DNA from: Oasisia sp. SBJ-2009
Lineage: Eukaryota > Annelida > Polychaeta > Sabellida > Siboglinidae
Assembly (NCBI GenBank): GCA_964017155.1
Contig: OZ024861.1
Span: forward strand, 33,959,193-34,023,192
DNA: 64,000 bases
Direction: 5' to 3'
Positions 10,531 through 21,074 of the stretch are shown piece after piece (within the stretch, counting starts at the first letter, position 1; each line of letters starts with the position of its first letter). The notes below the pieces were generated by a model that was not told the DNA's origin, did no database searches, and saw nothing but the letters and a program-made list of their open reading frames with translations. Position numbers and translations under genes: made by a program.

Positions 10531-11584
10531 CAGGGTTGTTTGATTTAAATCATTTGATTTAAATCATGACTTAAATCATGATTTAAATCATGATTTAAAT
10601 AACTCTAAAAAATCAAATAAATAATTGATTTTGGATTTTTTTTTTTTAATATGTTTTTATTGCTGATTTATATGAATCTACTTGGCTGGGTAGAATGCTT
10701 TGTTATGCCTCATGCATCTATAGGTATAAGTATATAACCCCACACCCATAACAAGTGATTGGTCAAGGGAGATCAGTTTGAGTGAACAGGAAGCCTGGCA
10801 TCATAAAAAAGGCTCTATAGGCAACTGTTGTGCAGTATTAGCAGATTTAAGGTGATGGGGAGTAGAAGTGCTCCCCAGTTGAAACATCTGCCCAGCTGGA
10901 GGGTATGGGAGGGGGTATTGATTAGCAAAGGCTACCAGGTCCAGTAGGCAATTGTAGACCACAACAGAGCCATGGATTATGCAAAATAAGCAGATAAGGC
11001 TGAGACACTGCAGTGTTCCAGCTAGGCCATTTCCCAAGGGAGCATCGCCCTGCCCTCATTTAGACATGCCCTGTGCCTCTTATCTTGCACCCTGTGCCTT
11101 TTATTAGCGCCCTTTAGCAATAGCCTGGTTTAATTAGCAGTGGGGTTAAAGTGTCTGAGACAGCTCAGTGCTGGCTTCCCACTGGCTTGAAAGAATTGTA
11201 TCCAATTAACCACTTCAAAGACTTCCATGAGTAACAAGGGCAATAAAGTAGGCGCCCTTCTAGACCACCCAGGTGCAGCCTGTTCTATTGGTTCCGTTAT
11301 TAGGCCCTGGTATTTAGAAGAGTATAGTGGATATATAGATAAGTAATTATAATTAACCATTTGTTTTTAATGCGTTGCAAATTGGCAAATGAAGACAAAT
11401 GTATGTTCGAGGTATTTCATTTCAGAATGCAGTGAAGCTTCCAAATCTTGTGTTTAATAGGAAACAAGTTTTCAATTCAGAAGCTCAAATAAATCTGATT
11501 TAAATATAAAAAAAAACATTTAAATAATAAAATCCGATTTATTTGATTTTTTTCTAAAATAAATCATGATTTTTTCCAACCCTG
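10531..11584. mobile_element. Non-autonomous hAT element, 1054 bp, perfect 8-bp TSD
   Basis: The ends are CAGGGTTG and CAACCCTG in inverted orientation. Subterminal zones are rich in AAATCATGATTT-like blocks (10541-10600 and 11490-11575). No transposase similarity was found inside. The duplication GGTGTACA flanks it exactly. Related sequence occurs near 10790-10930 and 37300-37420 (inverted), and a related left end is at 35559. Confidence 0.88.
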
Positions 11585-11592
11585 GGTGTACA

Positions 11593-11924
11593 GTTATGGA
11601 ATAATTTTTTTTTATTTATTAATACCAGTATTGACAAGGTAGAGGTAGTTGGCAATTATTAATTATAGTCTAGGTTAGGCTTTTTATTTGATCATGATTA
11701 CAACATAGATGCTATTTTAATGATGTATTTCATCTGTGCATGTTTCGGTTTGACTGATGTTATTGTTAACAGTCTGAAGTCTCGTCATGACATTTAAAGC
11801 TTACATTATTCAGTGTTTACAGATATTGTCTATTTCCAGTGACATTCTGTAGGTAGCCAGTCACGCATCATGTCAGCATACTCACTAGTCATTCCTGGAG
11901 CTCATTTTACACCTTTCATTCCAG
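11593..11924. other. hAT intron 1, last part
   Basis: Ordinary AT-rich intron sequence leads to a pyrimidine-rich CCAG acceptor at 11921-11924. Nothing else was recognised. Confidence 0.5.
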
Positions 11925-13728
11925 AGAAAGCACCCTGCCCAGCGGTGTCGCTACATTGAGCTGGTATCAGGTAAGCGGAAACTGCCTGCTGCATCTGACG
12001 AGAAGCCGACGAAACAGCCGAAACTGGAGTGGGCAAAGTCGACCAACGTGTCCCAGGCAAAGGTGGACACACTGGTGCTGAATTTTGTGACGGAAGGCCT
12101 GCTGCCATTCGGCTTTGTCGAACTGCCAGCATTCAAGCAGCTGGTTGTCGGTATGCAGCCAAACCGTACGGTCATGTGCCGCCTGACTCTGAAGCGTCGA
12201 CTGCACGAGCGTGTGCAAACAATGAAGGCGAACGTTGTAAGTGCAATGTGCCCACTGCAATTTGTTGCGACGACAACCGACTGCTGGAGTGCTCGAGGTC
12301 GAGCATACATCGGTGTGACAGCACACTGGATTAACACTGAGACGCTAGAGAGAAGGTATGTTAAAATGTTACTGTTAGTTAAAATTACTTTATTCTGTTT
12401 ATTCCGCATACATTATATTACACTTGCATTATCATCGTACTAGGAATGTACTTTTTGTCTATAAAATCGTTATATGCAGCCTGTAAAGGTATATCTTAAG
12501 TGTAACGCCCTTATTTAAATAGTATTTCAGCTGTTGAATTTTATGTACAAGTATTAATTGTAGTCTCAATTAACATTTACTAACGATTTAATTGTCTAAA
12601 TGAATAGGCACGTTGGTTATTGATTAAGCACCATAGCCTATTATGTGATTCTGTCGCTCTATGTCTAATGTATACTGCCATATTATCGATGTAATACTAC
12701 AATTGTTTTCAATTTACTAGTATATCAACTTATTTCGTATGAAACAATTATATTTTTACATAATTATGTTGCCAGCGACTAAACAAAGTTATATGAATAC
12801 CACATTTTATTCAAGGTCAGCCGCCCTAGCATGTCGTCGTCTGAGAGGCTCACACACCTTTGATGTGTTGGCTGGTGCGCTGGAAGACATCCATTCGGAG
12901 TACGGCATTCGGCAGAAGGTGACAAGAACAACAACGGACAACGGTTCTAATTTCATTAAGGCCTTTTCGGTGTTTGGTGTCAGCCCGACGACCGAAGATG
13001 ACCAGAGCGAGTTAGAGCTCTGTTTAGGTGGGTAATTACATGCATGCTGTAGAACTTTTGATTTGACCCTAACTAATAAATACTGGCTAAATATGTTGAA
13101 GATTATTATTGTGAAATCAGTTTTTATTTTTTACATACCATTTATGATATAGCCATGTGATGACACAAGTATTTTAAAGTACCTTTGAATTAAATTTGGG
13201 TAAGTACTCTTAACTCACCTTGGCGTCTACTTTGAGGATGTTGACAGTGTACTCAATGACAATTTACTATGCTATTGAATGCAGAAAGTTATGTACTGTA
13301 ATTCCTTTTTACTTTTTGATAAAACAAAGTATTCGGAATTGTCTAGGTGATGGCGTCCGATTTGAAGACGTGGCCAGCGTGCTGGACGACGATGACTTCA
13401 TCGAATTACGGCTGCCGGGTCATCAGCGATGTGCCTGCCACTCCCTCAACCTGGTCTGCACAACTGACGCCCAGCATGCGGAAGACAACACAGGGTATAA
13501 AAAGTTATCCAGGTCGACATTTGGGAAGTGCCAGGCCATCTGGAACAAGGCCGGAAGGTCAGCCCTGGCAGTTGAGACCATCCAGGACACCTGCGGCCTG
13601 ATGGTCATTCGCCCTGTGCCCACAAGATAGAATTCGGTTTTCATGGCGGTCGAGCGGCTTGTCCGCATTGTCAATGAGAAAGGGGAGGAGGCACTGCACA
13701 CGGTGTGCAATGAATTTGACATTGCAAA
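11925..13728 (+). pseudogene. hAT transposase exons 2-4: catalytic core
   Basis: Exon 2 (11925-12355) follows a CCAG acceptor and carries a Lys-rich linker, then FVATTTDCWSARGRAYIG, the first catalytic Asp region. Exon 3 (12816-13027) has CRRLRGSHTFDVLAGALED and TTTDNGSNFIKAF, the second catalytic Asp. Exon 4 (13347-13728) has LPGHQRCACHSLNLV (the conserved Cys-His motif), FGKCQAIWNK and, after the TAG at 13628, NSVFMAVERLVRI. Only that one stop interrupts this core, and removing it restores the family's TRWNS motif, so inactivation looks recent. Confidence 0.87.
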
Positions 13729-14138
13729 GTGAGTACATTCTCAAAGACCACAACTACTATGCAGTGTATTAATTTACAAACATTAATCTATTACTCTGTA
13801 TGCACACTAACATGTGCCAGAACATATTTAAATCGTGCCTTAGCATTTCAAAAATTGTCAAATCTGATTTTAATGTTATTTGAATGTTGACTGTTATACT
13901 GCTATATGAATTTAAAAATTATTTATTTAATATCGTGTTATTATGAGTATTAATTTGTTTAAATTATACATTTTATTTAAGTCATTTTATTTACAATAAT
14001 TTGTATTTGTGTATACATGATTTGTATTGTTTTATTGATGACTATGCAGTGTGTACACACAAATATACCCTGGATACCAGTGTAAAATTAGAGTTTATAA
14101 TTATTATATCATATATTTATGCTTAACCTTTTTTCCAG

Positions 14139-15147
14139 ATTTACAGAGCATCTACTGATGTGTGTTGCAGACAGGTAAAATCCAGGTTGTAGGTTTGTGA
14201 CCATGTATGTGATATCATGATGTTGTTTTCAGGTTGAAATCAGCCGAGCTTGGGTTCTTGGAGGAGTACTCCATAACCTTGAAGCACGTCGCACAGGCGC
14301 TGAACATTCTTCAATTAGAGAAGAAAGCGTACATGGGTTACTTGCTGCCAACCCTGTCAGCACTGCTGGAGAAACTCCAGAAGAGACGGGAGAAGGCCAC
14401 GTCATGTGTCCCGCTCATTGACGCCCTCATGGCCGGCATCCGCAAGAGATTCTGCGGCGCATTTGCAGATAAGCCGGCCATTGCTGCAGCCATCCTGCAC
14501 CCCACATTTGCGTCGACTTGGACGTCGGACGCAGCTGTGCTATAGTCAGGTATGTGAACATTCTAAACATGATCTATGGTTAAGAAAATAAACACATGTA
14601 CGTATTTGTGTTGATGGTTTGTGAATGCAAACAGAAAGACATGTTTTCGTTTGTAGGGCATGGTTATTTATTTGTAGGAGAAAGAAAGAATGGTAAATTG
14701 TGGCTAAACTTTTTCATAGTTTAGTGGATACATTTGATTTGAGTTTGTCCATTTATTTCTCGTATTCTGATTGTAGGGCTGCAGTACATCCAGCAGAAGT
14801 TGTGTGAGGAAGCGCAGCCGGAGAGAGACCTCTCCATCAGTGAAGACGATGACGAGGACCAGTTCTTCGCGCCTCGCCAGCGTAGGACGCCAACAACAAC
14901 GGAGCAACTGGACCAGTACCTGTCTGCAGGTAGGTTCGCAACCTAAAGTCACCTGTCAGCACTGGATGCCTGGCCGCAGCTGAAGGCACTGTTTGTCGAG
15001 ACGAACACGCCACTGCCTGCTAGCGCAGCCTGCGAGCGTCTGTTCAGTGCGGCAGGCCTGATCTTTACGCCAAGACGTGCCTGCATAGGTGACAGCACAT
15101 TCGAGGATCAACTTCTGCTGAAGCTGAATAAAGCATTCCTCGACTAA
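14139..15147 (+). pseudogene. hAT transposase exons 5-7: C-terminal and dimerisation domain
   Basis: Exon 5 is only 36 bp (14139-14174, after TTTTCCAG). Exon 6 (14233-14549) encodes the helical segment LPTLSALLEKLQ and AAAILHPTF, typical of the region before the dimerisation domain, and has a stop at 14543. Exon 7 (14777-15147) has an acidic stretch, a TAA at 14944, and then PLPASAACERLFSAAGLIF and DQLLLKLNK before the natural stop. A mini-intron of about 28 bp could in principle remove the TAA, but that is too short for an animal intron. Confidence 0.82.
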
Positions 15148-15186
15148 ACTTCTTGGTAGATGTGAATTTACCATGGTAGATGTGAT

Positions 15187-15620
15187 TTTTATTGACAGGC
15201 TTTATTTAAATAGTTTTGTTTGATTGTTTCTTCAGGAAGTGTCTTGTGCAATAATTTTTGACTGCATGTAGTGAATTGCAACATGTTTTTGGATTGCATT
15301 TGTTTAGAGCTTTGACTTTTATTGACAGGCGTTATTTAAATACTTATGTTTGATTGTTTCTTCAGGAAGTGTCTTGTGCGATAATTTTTGACTGCATATA
15401 TTGTATTGCAACATGTTTTTGGATTGCATTTGTTTAGAGCTTTGACTTTTATTGACAGGCTTTATTTAAATACTTTTGTTTGATTGTTTCTTCAGGAAGT
15501 GTCTTGACTGCATGTAGTGTATTGCAGCATGTTTTTGGATTGACTTTACCATGGTAGATGTTACTATTATTCATTGCTGGCATTATTTAAATACTTTTGT
15601 TTGATTTTTTGTGTGCAATA
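15187..15620 (+). repeat. Tandem 130-bp repeats in hAT 3' region
   Basis: The phrase ATTGACAGG followed by TTATTTAAATA recurs at 15191, 15321 and 15451 (period 130 bp), with a degenerate fourth copy near 15570. Each copy includes TTCTTCAGGAAGTGTCTTG and GCAACATGTTTTTGGATTGC. The repeats follow the transposase stop codon, so they form a 3' UTR or spacer array. Confidence 0.85.
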
Positions 15621-15771
15621 TGTTTTCCAATATATTTTGGTACCACTTTATGTGATTGCCTCCACCACTATATGATTGCTTTTGTATATATATTTCTTAG
15701 ATGTTCTGTTTTTACATGTGTTGGTGCAATGCATTTATGAAGTGTGAATTGGTGTCGGGTTTCTGTTTGTG

Positions 15772-15774
<3 letters not shown>

Positions 15775-15803
<29 letters not shown>

Positions 15804-15884
15804 TGTATGTATGTATGTATGTATGTATGTATGTATGTATGTATGTATGTATGTATGTATGTATGTATGTATGTATGTATGTAT
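15775..15884 (+). repeat. (GTAT)n microsatellite
   Basis: About 110 bp of GTAT repeat lie in the left palindrome arm. All the apparent Met-Tyr-Val-Cys reading frames here come from this repeat. Confidence 0.97.
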
Positions 15885-16043
15885 ATATAATTATAATGTT
15901 GGGTTTGTTCGACAATAAAACAGTGATGTTACTTTTGTAAACGTATGATTTTGGCTGTGGAAAGATTCACAGCCAAAATCATACGTTTACAAAAGTAACA
16001 TCACTGTTTTATTGTCGAACAAACCCAACATTATAATTGTATA

Positions 16044-16123
16044 TACATACATACATACATACATACATACATGCATACATACATACATACATACATACAT
16101 ACATACATACATACATACATACA

Positions 16124-16153
<30 letters not shown>
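16044..16153 (-). repeat. (ATAC)n microsatellite, mirror of the left arm
   Basis: About 110 bp of ATAC repeat with a single ATGC interruption at 16071-16074. Confidence 0.97.
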
Positions 16154-16156
<3 letters not shown>

Positions 16157-16439
16157 CACAAACAGAAACCCGACACCAATTCACACTTCATAAATGCATT
16201 GCACAAACACATGTAAAAACAGAACATCTAAGAAATATATATACAAAAGCAATCATATAGTGGTGGAGGCAATCACATAAAGTGTTAGATTGCACACTGG
16301 CAAGTGACACTGCAGAGGATCAAAGGTAATACTTCTCATTAACGTGTATTCCACTTATATACCTTTGTATAGAGCAGTGACAGAGGAATTGGAAGACCTT
16401 AAACGAACGTTCACTTATACGATTCAAATTATGTGGAAT

Positions 16440-16621
16440 TCACTTCATAATTTGAGCATCCGGCCAGCTACTTTCTACTTCTTACTTAAGTAGGTTTTTG
16501 AAAAGTTACTTTTACTTAAGTAACTTTTTTAGGAGTACTTTTACTTGTACTTAAGTAGTTTTTTGGTGGGTTACTTTTACTTTTACTTAGTTACTTTTCT
16601 AGAGTACTTGTTACGGCACTG
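16440..16621. promoter_or_regulatory. Right subterminal repeats and terminus of hAT
   Basis: Multiple ACTTAAGTA and TTACTTTTACTT motifs run up to the terminus GTACTTGTTACGGCACTG. They resemble the left subterminal cluster in inverse orientation. Confidence 0.6.
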
Positions 16622-16629
16622 ATTGTAGG
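16622..16629. repeat. Right copy of 8-bp hAT target-site duplication
   Basis: ATTGTAGG, identical to 4031-4038. Confidence 0.92.
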
Positions 16630-17340
16630 TATATTATATAATTTTACATCTATTTGTCTACCATTCTTGATTTGTATTAATCCAGTAGCCTTGCTACAAC
16701 AGCTAAATCTTCAGCCCCAGCTAGATTCAGACAGAGAGGTAGCAGGAGCCGACTGATCAACGGAAGGCAGCGACGGCGAAGAACATGACACAACCAGTCT
16801 TGCGCCCAATGAAGGCCATATACCATTATGTAAACATGATTGTTAAACACACTGATGAATTTGCTGACGAATTTGAATTCAGTTTTTTTAATGCAGCAAG
16901 AGTGCTACAGCTAACCGTTTCACAATCCCCGATGAGGATGGTAACGTTGATGTGCCGTTTTATGACATTGTTGCGCGCTTGTCTGTTCCCATTGAATAGG
17001 ATGGCACTGCAAGCACGAAAAACATGGTTGTGTTTCCTGTTTGTCTGACAGCTAAGTTATATCCACCACAGTGAAACAGTTCACATGCATTCTGCTGTGT
17101 TGGATGTCACTGGATAAAAGTACGTGTTTGTGTTGACGTTACTCGCTATGGACGTAAGTGAAACAAGTCACTTGTTCCGCTGTGTTGGAGGTCACTCGAT
17201 AAAAGTGTTGGTCTTTCAACAACAAAAATACTGTAACTATTTGCGTGATGCTTGCATCATTCACTTGTAAAAAGGAACCAAATTATATAAACTGGTAAGT
17301 CATGCAATCACAAATAGCACAGCTAGCACACCATATACCC
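16630..17340 (+). other. Flank of hAT; unrecognised, weakly coding-like patch
   Basis: This is the continuation of the sequence that ends at 4030, perhaps the rest of a Gypsy LTR or 3' region. Around 16910-16999 the plus strand reads IPDEDGNVDVPFYDIVARL and then a TAG, which looks like protein, but I recognise no family and see no clear exon borders. Confidence 0.3.
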
Positions 17341-17650
17341 AGCAAACAAAACGGCGTTGTAACGAAGGTGCCACGACGTCACGTTTAGGTTATAATGACA
17401 TTGTGACGTGACATGCCTTATTGGGTAGACTCCCACTGATGTTGCGACAACATTGCAAAATTATGTCGTGAAATGACCTTCCCACAACTAAAACCCAACC
17501 TATTGGCGACCTTCCAGCAACCATATTACCCAGTGACTTTCCCACAACCTTTTTGGAAACTTCTAGCAACGATTACACAACTGTTATGCATCTTCCAACA
17601 ACTTTTGCATGACCACCCCACACCTTTTCAGATATACCCTTTTAGTATGT
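17340..17650. repeat. Degenerate minisatellite of CCAACAAC/CCACAAC units
   Basis: Repeated phrases such as CTTCCCACAAC, CTTCCAGCAAC, TTTCCCACAACC, CTTCTAGCAACG and CTTCCAACAAC occur every 35-45 bp. It is non-coding and degenerate. Confidence 0.6.
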
Positions 17651-18049
17651 TTATGTGAGAATGTGAATTACATGAAACATTCAATGCCATTTGAATTATT
17701 TGATTTATTTTACTGAAATTATACACAAATCGATTGATGTCTTCTTCGCCTCCTGTGGGCAAGTCGCTCTGATTCACTGAACTTAATCTGCTTCGTCTTA
17801 CAACAGTAATAATCATGACGCAGCTGGGATTGCCTTTTATTGATGCACGATTCTGCAAATGAAGCATTATTTTAATACATTAACAAGCAATTATAGTCCA
17901 TTTACCGCTAAATTTAATATTATTCAATATTTCACGTGGACCAACATCTGACGATGACAGATCATGTGTGTGCCACATGTATCTACACCATCCATACAGA
18001 CTGTCATCAATACGGCACTACCTAACAACCGAAGCCGCGAAAAGTGCAG

Positions 18050-19103
18050 TCAATGCATAATGCAAGTTTGACATAGCTATCAATGGTATTAGCATTAACA
18101 GAGTGCGTGTGGCTACATTTCTTGGAGTATTAATTGATGAGAAATTGAATTGGAAAGATCATATAGCAAATGTTAAATCAAAGCTCTCTAAGAGTACAGC
18201 TATATTATACAAGTGTAGCCAAGTAATATACTCACAGTCTATGCATATTCTGCATAGCTCATTATTCTTACCATACATTAGTTATTGTTCTGAAATATGG
18301 GGAAACACATCCTTCTAATGTCAATTGTCTTGTTGTACTTCAAAAGAGAGCAATTAGACTTCTGTTTGGGGCAGGTCGTCTTGACCACACAACTCCTCTT
18401 TTCTACAGGTCGCATATATTAAAATTTCCAGATCTAGTGAAATTCAAAACAGCTATGTATATGTATAAAGCATACTACTGCATGTTACCAGCTAATATAC
18501 AACAGCATTTTGTGAAGAAAAAAAAGATATCTCGGTCATAACACATCTCAAATATCAATTAGTAAGGCACTGTGTCACCTTGATTATTACAGCGATGTCT
18601 CTTCCTATGTATGGCATAAGTCTTTGGAATTCCTTGTATGTTGATCTAACTAACGTAAAAACAATAAGGTCTTTTAGACACAGGTACAAGTCAATACTCA
18701 TGAATGAATATATATAATTGCAACTTTCATTGCAACTGATTCAGATTACTAATGTATCTGAATTCTAAATAAAATTCCTTGTATGCATCCATTTATTTTG
18801 AATAAGTGAGATTAGTGTGAATAATGAACTACGGGTTGTATAACTAATTATGTTTATGTTGTTTTGTTTTCTTTCCTAGTCATGTATTTAGGATGTGTGC
18901 AATATTTACATTATAATAATTATTTCTTTCTTATATTATGGTTGTGCCTACAAATATTGTGTGCGGGGATACATACTACTACAAGTTTTTAACTTATTGT
19001 GTATTCCCTTCAAACAACGTTACGTGTATAGCATGATTGTATAGTCTTAAATTGTATTGTATGTTGTTGTTTGAATAAATCATATTGAATTGAAATTGAA
19101 AAT
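18050..19103 (+). mobile_element. 3' end of a jockey/CR1-group LINE
   Basis: FLGVLIDEKLNWKDHIANVK (18118-18177) and LPYISYCSEIWGNT (18268-18310) form the thumb region after the RT palm. A frameshift near 18318 leads to LVVLQKRAIRLLFGAGR and FPDLVKFKTAMYMYKAYY (18331-18480). The sequence ends in an AT-rich 3' region with AATAAATCATATTGAATTGA and a TTGAAA-type tail near 19075-19103. It is 5'-truncated and frameshifted. Confidence 0.8.
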
Positions 19104-19500
19104 ATTAGATATTTGTCCGATAGATGGCAATACTATGTCATAGAGGATACCTGTTTAATCGCGAGGTGGCGCTCGTGTAGGAAACAGTAGGCCGTCACGC
19201 GTCGCCGAGCAAGTGTTACAGAAGTCTAGAGATCCATTTGAGCACTGGTGTGTCCGCGTCATTTCACTTATATATCGCGTCTATCACGGGTGTAAATGTG
19301 GAATCATGGATTAGTAACATTCTTGTTTTCCTGCACATTCGAATAGCGATGCTGACGACAACTTTCAAGCTGAGTGTTAGTTGTATTGACTAAGAGTAAG
19401 ACGGCGGAGGCCGGAGTGGGGTAACTTGTTGCGCCCACCAACTACCGGGTTGAGTTAAACAAGGACGAATCACTTCCGCCTTGTTCGTCACGATCTCAAA
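19104..19500 (+). promoter_or_regulatory. Possible promoter/5' UTR of the FN3 gene
   Basis: Sequence less AT-rich than its surroundings precedes the candidate signal-peptide exon at 19501. No TATA box stands out, and no transcription start can be placed. The assignment depends entirely on the exon at 19501 being real. Confidence 0.3.
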
Positions 19501-19545
19501 ATGGCATATTTACAACAACTGGCGTTTTTCGTTTTCTTGTTGGAG
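19501..19545 (+). CDS. Candidate signal-peptide exon of the FN3 gene
   Basis: ATG in a good context (A at -3, G at +4) opens MAYLQQLAFFVFLLE, a short polar start followed by a hydrophobic core, and runs directly into the strong donor GTAAGT at 19546. The exon ends in phase 0. The first FN3 exon (24560) begins in phase 0, so the two can join in frame, whereas all later FN3 exons join in phase 1. Such a tiny hydrophobic first exon is typical for secreted or membrane proteins. The link to the FN3 gene is inferred from position, strand and phase only. Confidence 0.5.
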
Positions 19546-19639
19546 GTAAGTGAACATTTTTAATACGTACGTTATAGCGATATGTGCCTCCGGTACTGTT
19601 GTTAAAACACTTCATAACAAAGTCTAAAAAAACTGCTTG

Positions 19640-20560
19640 AAGGGTGTCGCCCATAGGTGCACTCACATTGCTACAAAGGTGTGGTCCGCCCTGTGTCGTG
19701 TGGGATCCCCACCAGCAACACCAGATACATTCTTCTAGTGCCACGAGAAGAATCTACCATGATTTCAGCCACTATACCAGCGCCCTACAGACCCTCCAGG
19801 AAAGAAGGACTGTCAACAAGGACACCCGATTGAGCAAGTTCAGTGGCAGGCAACACGACTTATGTGAGAAACAAAGGGATTACCATATAACAGCAGACTA
19901 ACAGAATTACAGCTTCCTACCTTGAACTACAGAGAACAGATCGAGGTAATCCAGACTTTCGAACAGACTTTCAAAATTGTCAAAGGAATAACCAGGACTG
20001 CAGATATTCCCAGTGTCCATCAAAGCCTGTTCAAAAAAGCCACTGGTATCACAAGAGGGCATAGTGAAAAACTTCACAGAGTGCAACAGGCTATAGACAC
20101 TATTTCTTCTCGACCCGAGTGGTTAAAGGCCAGGACAATAAACAAACAAAGTCACTCCTCCGAAAAGATTGGAGTGGCCACCCAGACTTATATAATTATA
20201 TTTTGTTTCTAATTAATCAGCTTGACTATGTAAATTGGACAAAAGCATAAGAAAAAATACATCTATTGAGAAACTGCAACATTAGAAAATTTACCTTGAA
20301 ACTGTGTCACTGCTCATTTTTTGGGAAATATTGACCGGGCTTGAGGTAAGATGTGTGTGTGTAAGATAACAAGTGGCCCTGTGGACGGACGTCATGCCAA
20401 CTGAGGGCACCCCCTCCTGCTTCACTGCAAGATGAACACGCATGTGCACAACTACTCCTCACCATCCGTCTGTGGAACAAGATCCCTGACAGCGTGTCCT
20501 CGACAGCAGTCTCACTGCCTTTGAAGCAAACTGCATTTGCGGTCTGGCTTAAAAGGGGAG
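19640..20560 (+). mobile_element. Decayed CR1/jockey-group LINE fragment
   Basis: In broken frames the plus strand gives VQWQATRL (about 19848), RLTELQLPTLNYREQ (about 19900-19935), FKIVKGI and FKKATGITRGHSEKLHR (19970-20080), and later RLWNKIPDSVSSTAVSLP (about 20470-20520). These are the C-terminal motifs of LINE RT proteins (QRRAT, LPTLxYRR, KIVxGI, WNxLPxxVVxA). It lies in the presumed first intron of the FN3 gene. Confidence 0.6.
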
Positions 20561-20860
20561 TCGCATGACTCGGTTCAAAACAGAGGGCCGGATTATCCAT
20601 TTCTGCAATCGTCAAAGGTCGGCCTTTGTGCGCTCACATGGGCCGAACCAACCGTATCTGCAATGGGTGCTGGCGAGCTACATGGGCTAAATCGTCTGTC
20701 CAGGCTGTGAAGTGTCCTGTAATCTGACGATTTTTCTTATGTTGGGAAATGTATTATTTTTACTACACAATAATCATTTCAAAAGTATTATTTATAAAAA
20801 AAAAATACTTTTGCTGTGTAACGATATTTCATATATAATATCAGTGTATGATAATATTTA
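20561..20860. other. Intronic sequence, nothing recognised
   Basis: No coding similarity or clear repeat was seen here. Confidence 0.4.
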
Positions 20861-21074
20861 CCTGTCCTGCTTCGACTTACGTATTCTTTTTGACGGTTAC
20901 CTGTTTTGCATATTCAGTCATTGTGTATTATTTACAGATGTAAACATAATACTGGTCACAAAATTTCCCGAATAATAATCAATCATTATTATCTACTAAA
21001 ATAATAATATATATTATATGCAGAATATGCCAAAAAGGTAACCGTTGCAAACAATACGTAAGTCACAGCAGGAC

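Larger units (their letters stand above)
4410..15147 (+). pseudogene. hAT transposase gene, spliced, three premature stops
   Basis: I assemble exons 4410-4613, 11925-12355, 12816-13027, 13347-13728, 14139-14174, 14233-14549 and 14777-15147. All junctions are GT-AG and phases match through to the TAA at 15145-15147. The protein begins at the ATG that precedes a BED zinc finger. The catalytic core carries TTDCWSARGRAYIGVTAHW and TDNGSN, which hold the first two catalytic acids. The C-terminus has the hAT dimerisation motif ASAACERLFSAAGL. Breaks: TAG at 13628-13630 replaces the Trp of the conserved TRWNS motif; TAG at 14543-14545 lies near an exon end; TAA at 14944-14946 precedes the dimerisation domain. 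The full product would be roughly 650 residues, normal for the family. Confidence 0.88.
15644..16284. repeat. Near-perfect 0.64 kb palindrome
   Basis: The left arm 15644-15959 and right arm 15968-16284 are almost exact reverse complements around the 8-bp centre GAAAGATT (15960-15967). Each arm contains a TATG/CATA microsatellite of about 110 bp. Very few differences are visible, for example one ATGC interruption in the right repeat. It lies between the hAT 3' repeats and the right terminus. Confidence 0.9.
4039..16621 (+). mobile_element. Large hAT (BED/ZBED type) DNA transposon with intact ends
   Basis: The left end begins CAGTGCTGGGATGTAACG and the right end, read on the minus strand, begins CAGTGCCGTAACAAGTAC. 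Perfect 8-bp direct repeats flank both ends. Between them lies one spliced plus-strand transposase gene with a BED finger, catalytic core and C-terminal dimerisation domain. The total of 12,583 bp is far above the usual 3-5 kb because intron 1 (4614-11924) was filled by other elements. Subterminal regions (4055-4205 and 16470-16615) are dense in TTACTT, TAACGAAGTA and ACTTAAGTA motifs, as expected for transposase binding. The transposase has three premature stops, so the copy is not autonomous now. Confidence 0.92.

Noticed and set aside
14930..14960. Mini-intron in the last hAT exon that would remove the TAA
   Set aside because: About 28 bp is below any usual animal intron length; a stop mutation is simpler.
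15701..16260. Met-Tyr-Val-Cys and Tyr-Ile-His-Thr repeat proteins
   Set aside because: Pure translations of the GTAT/ATAC microsatellites.
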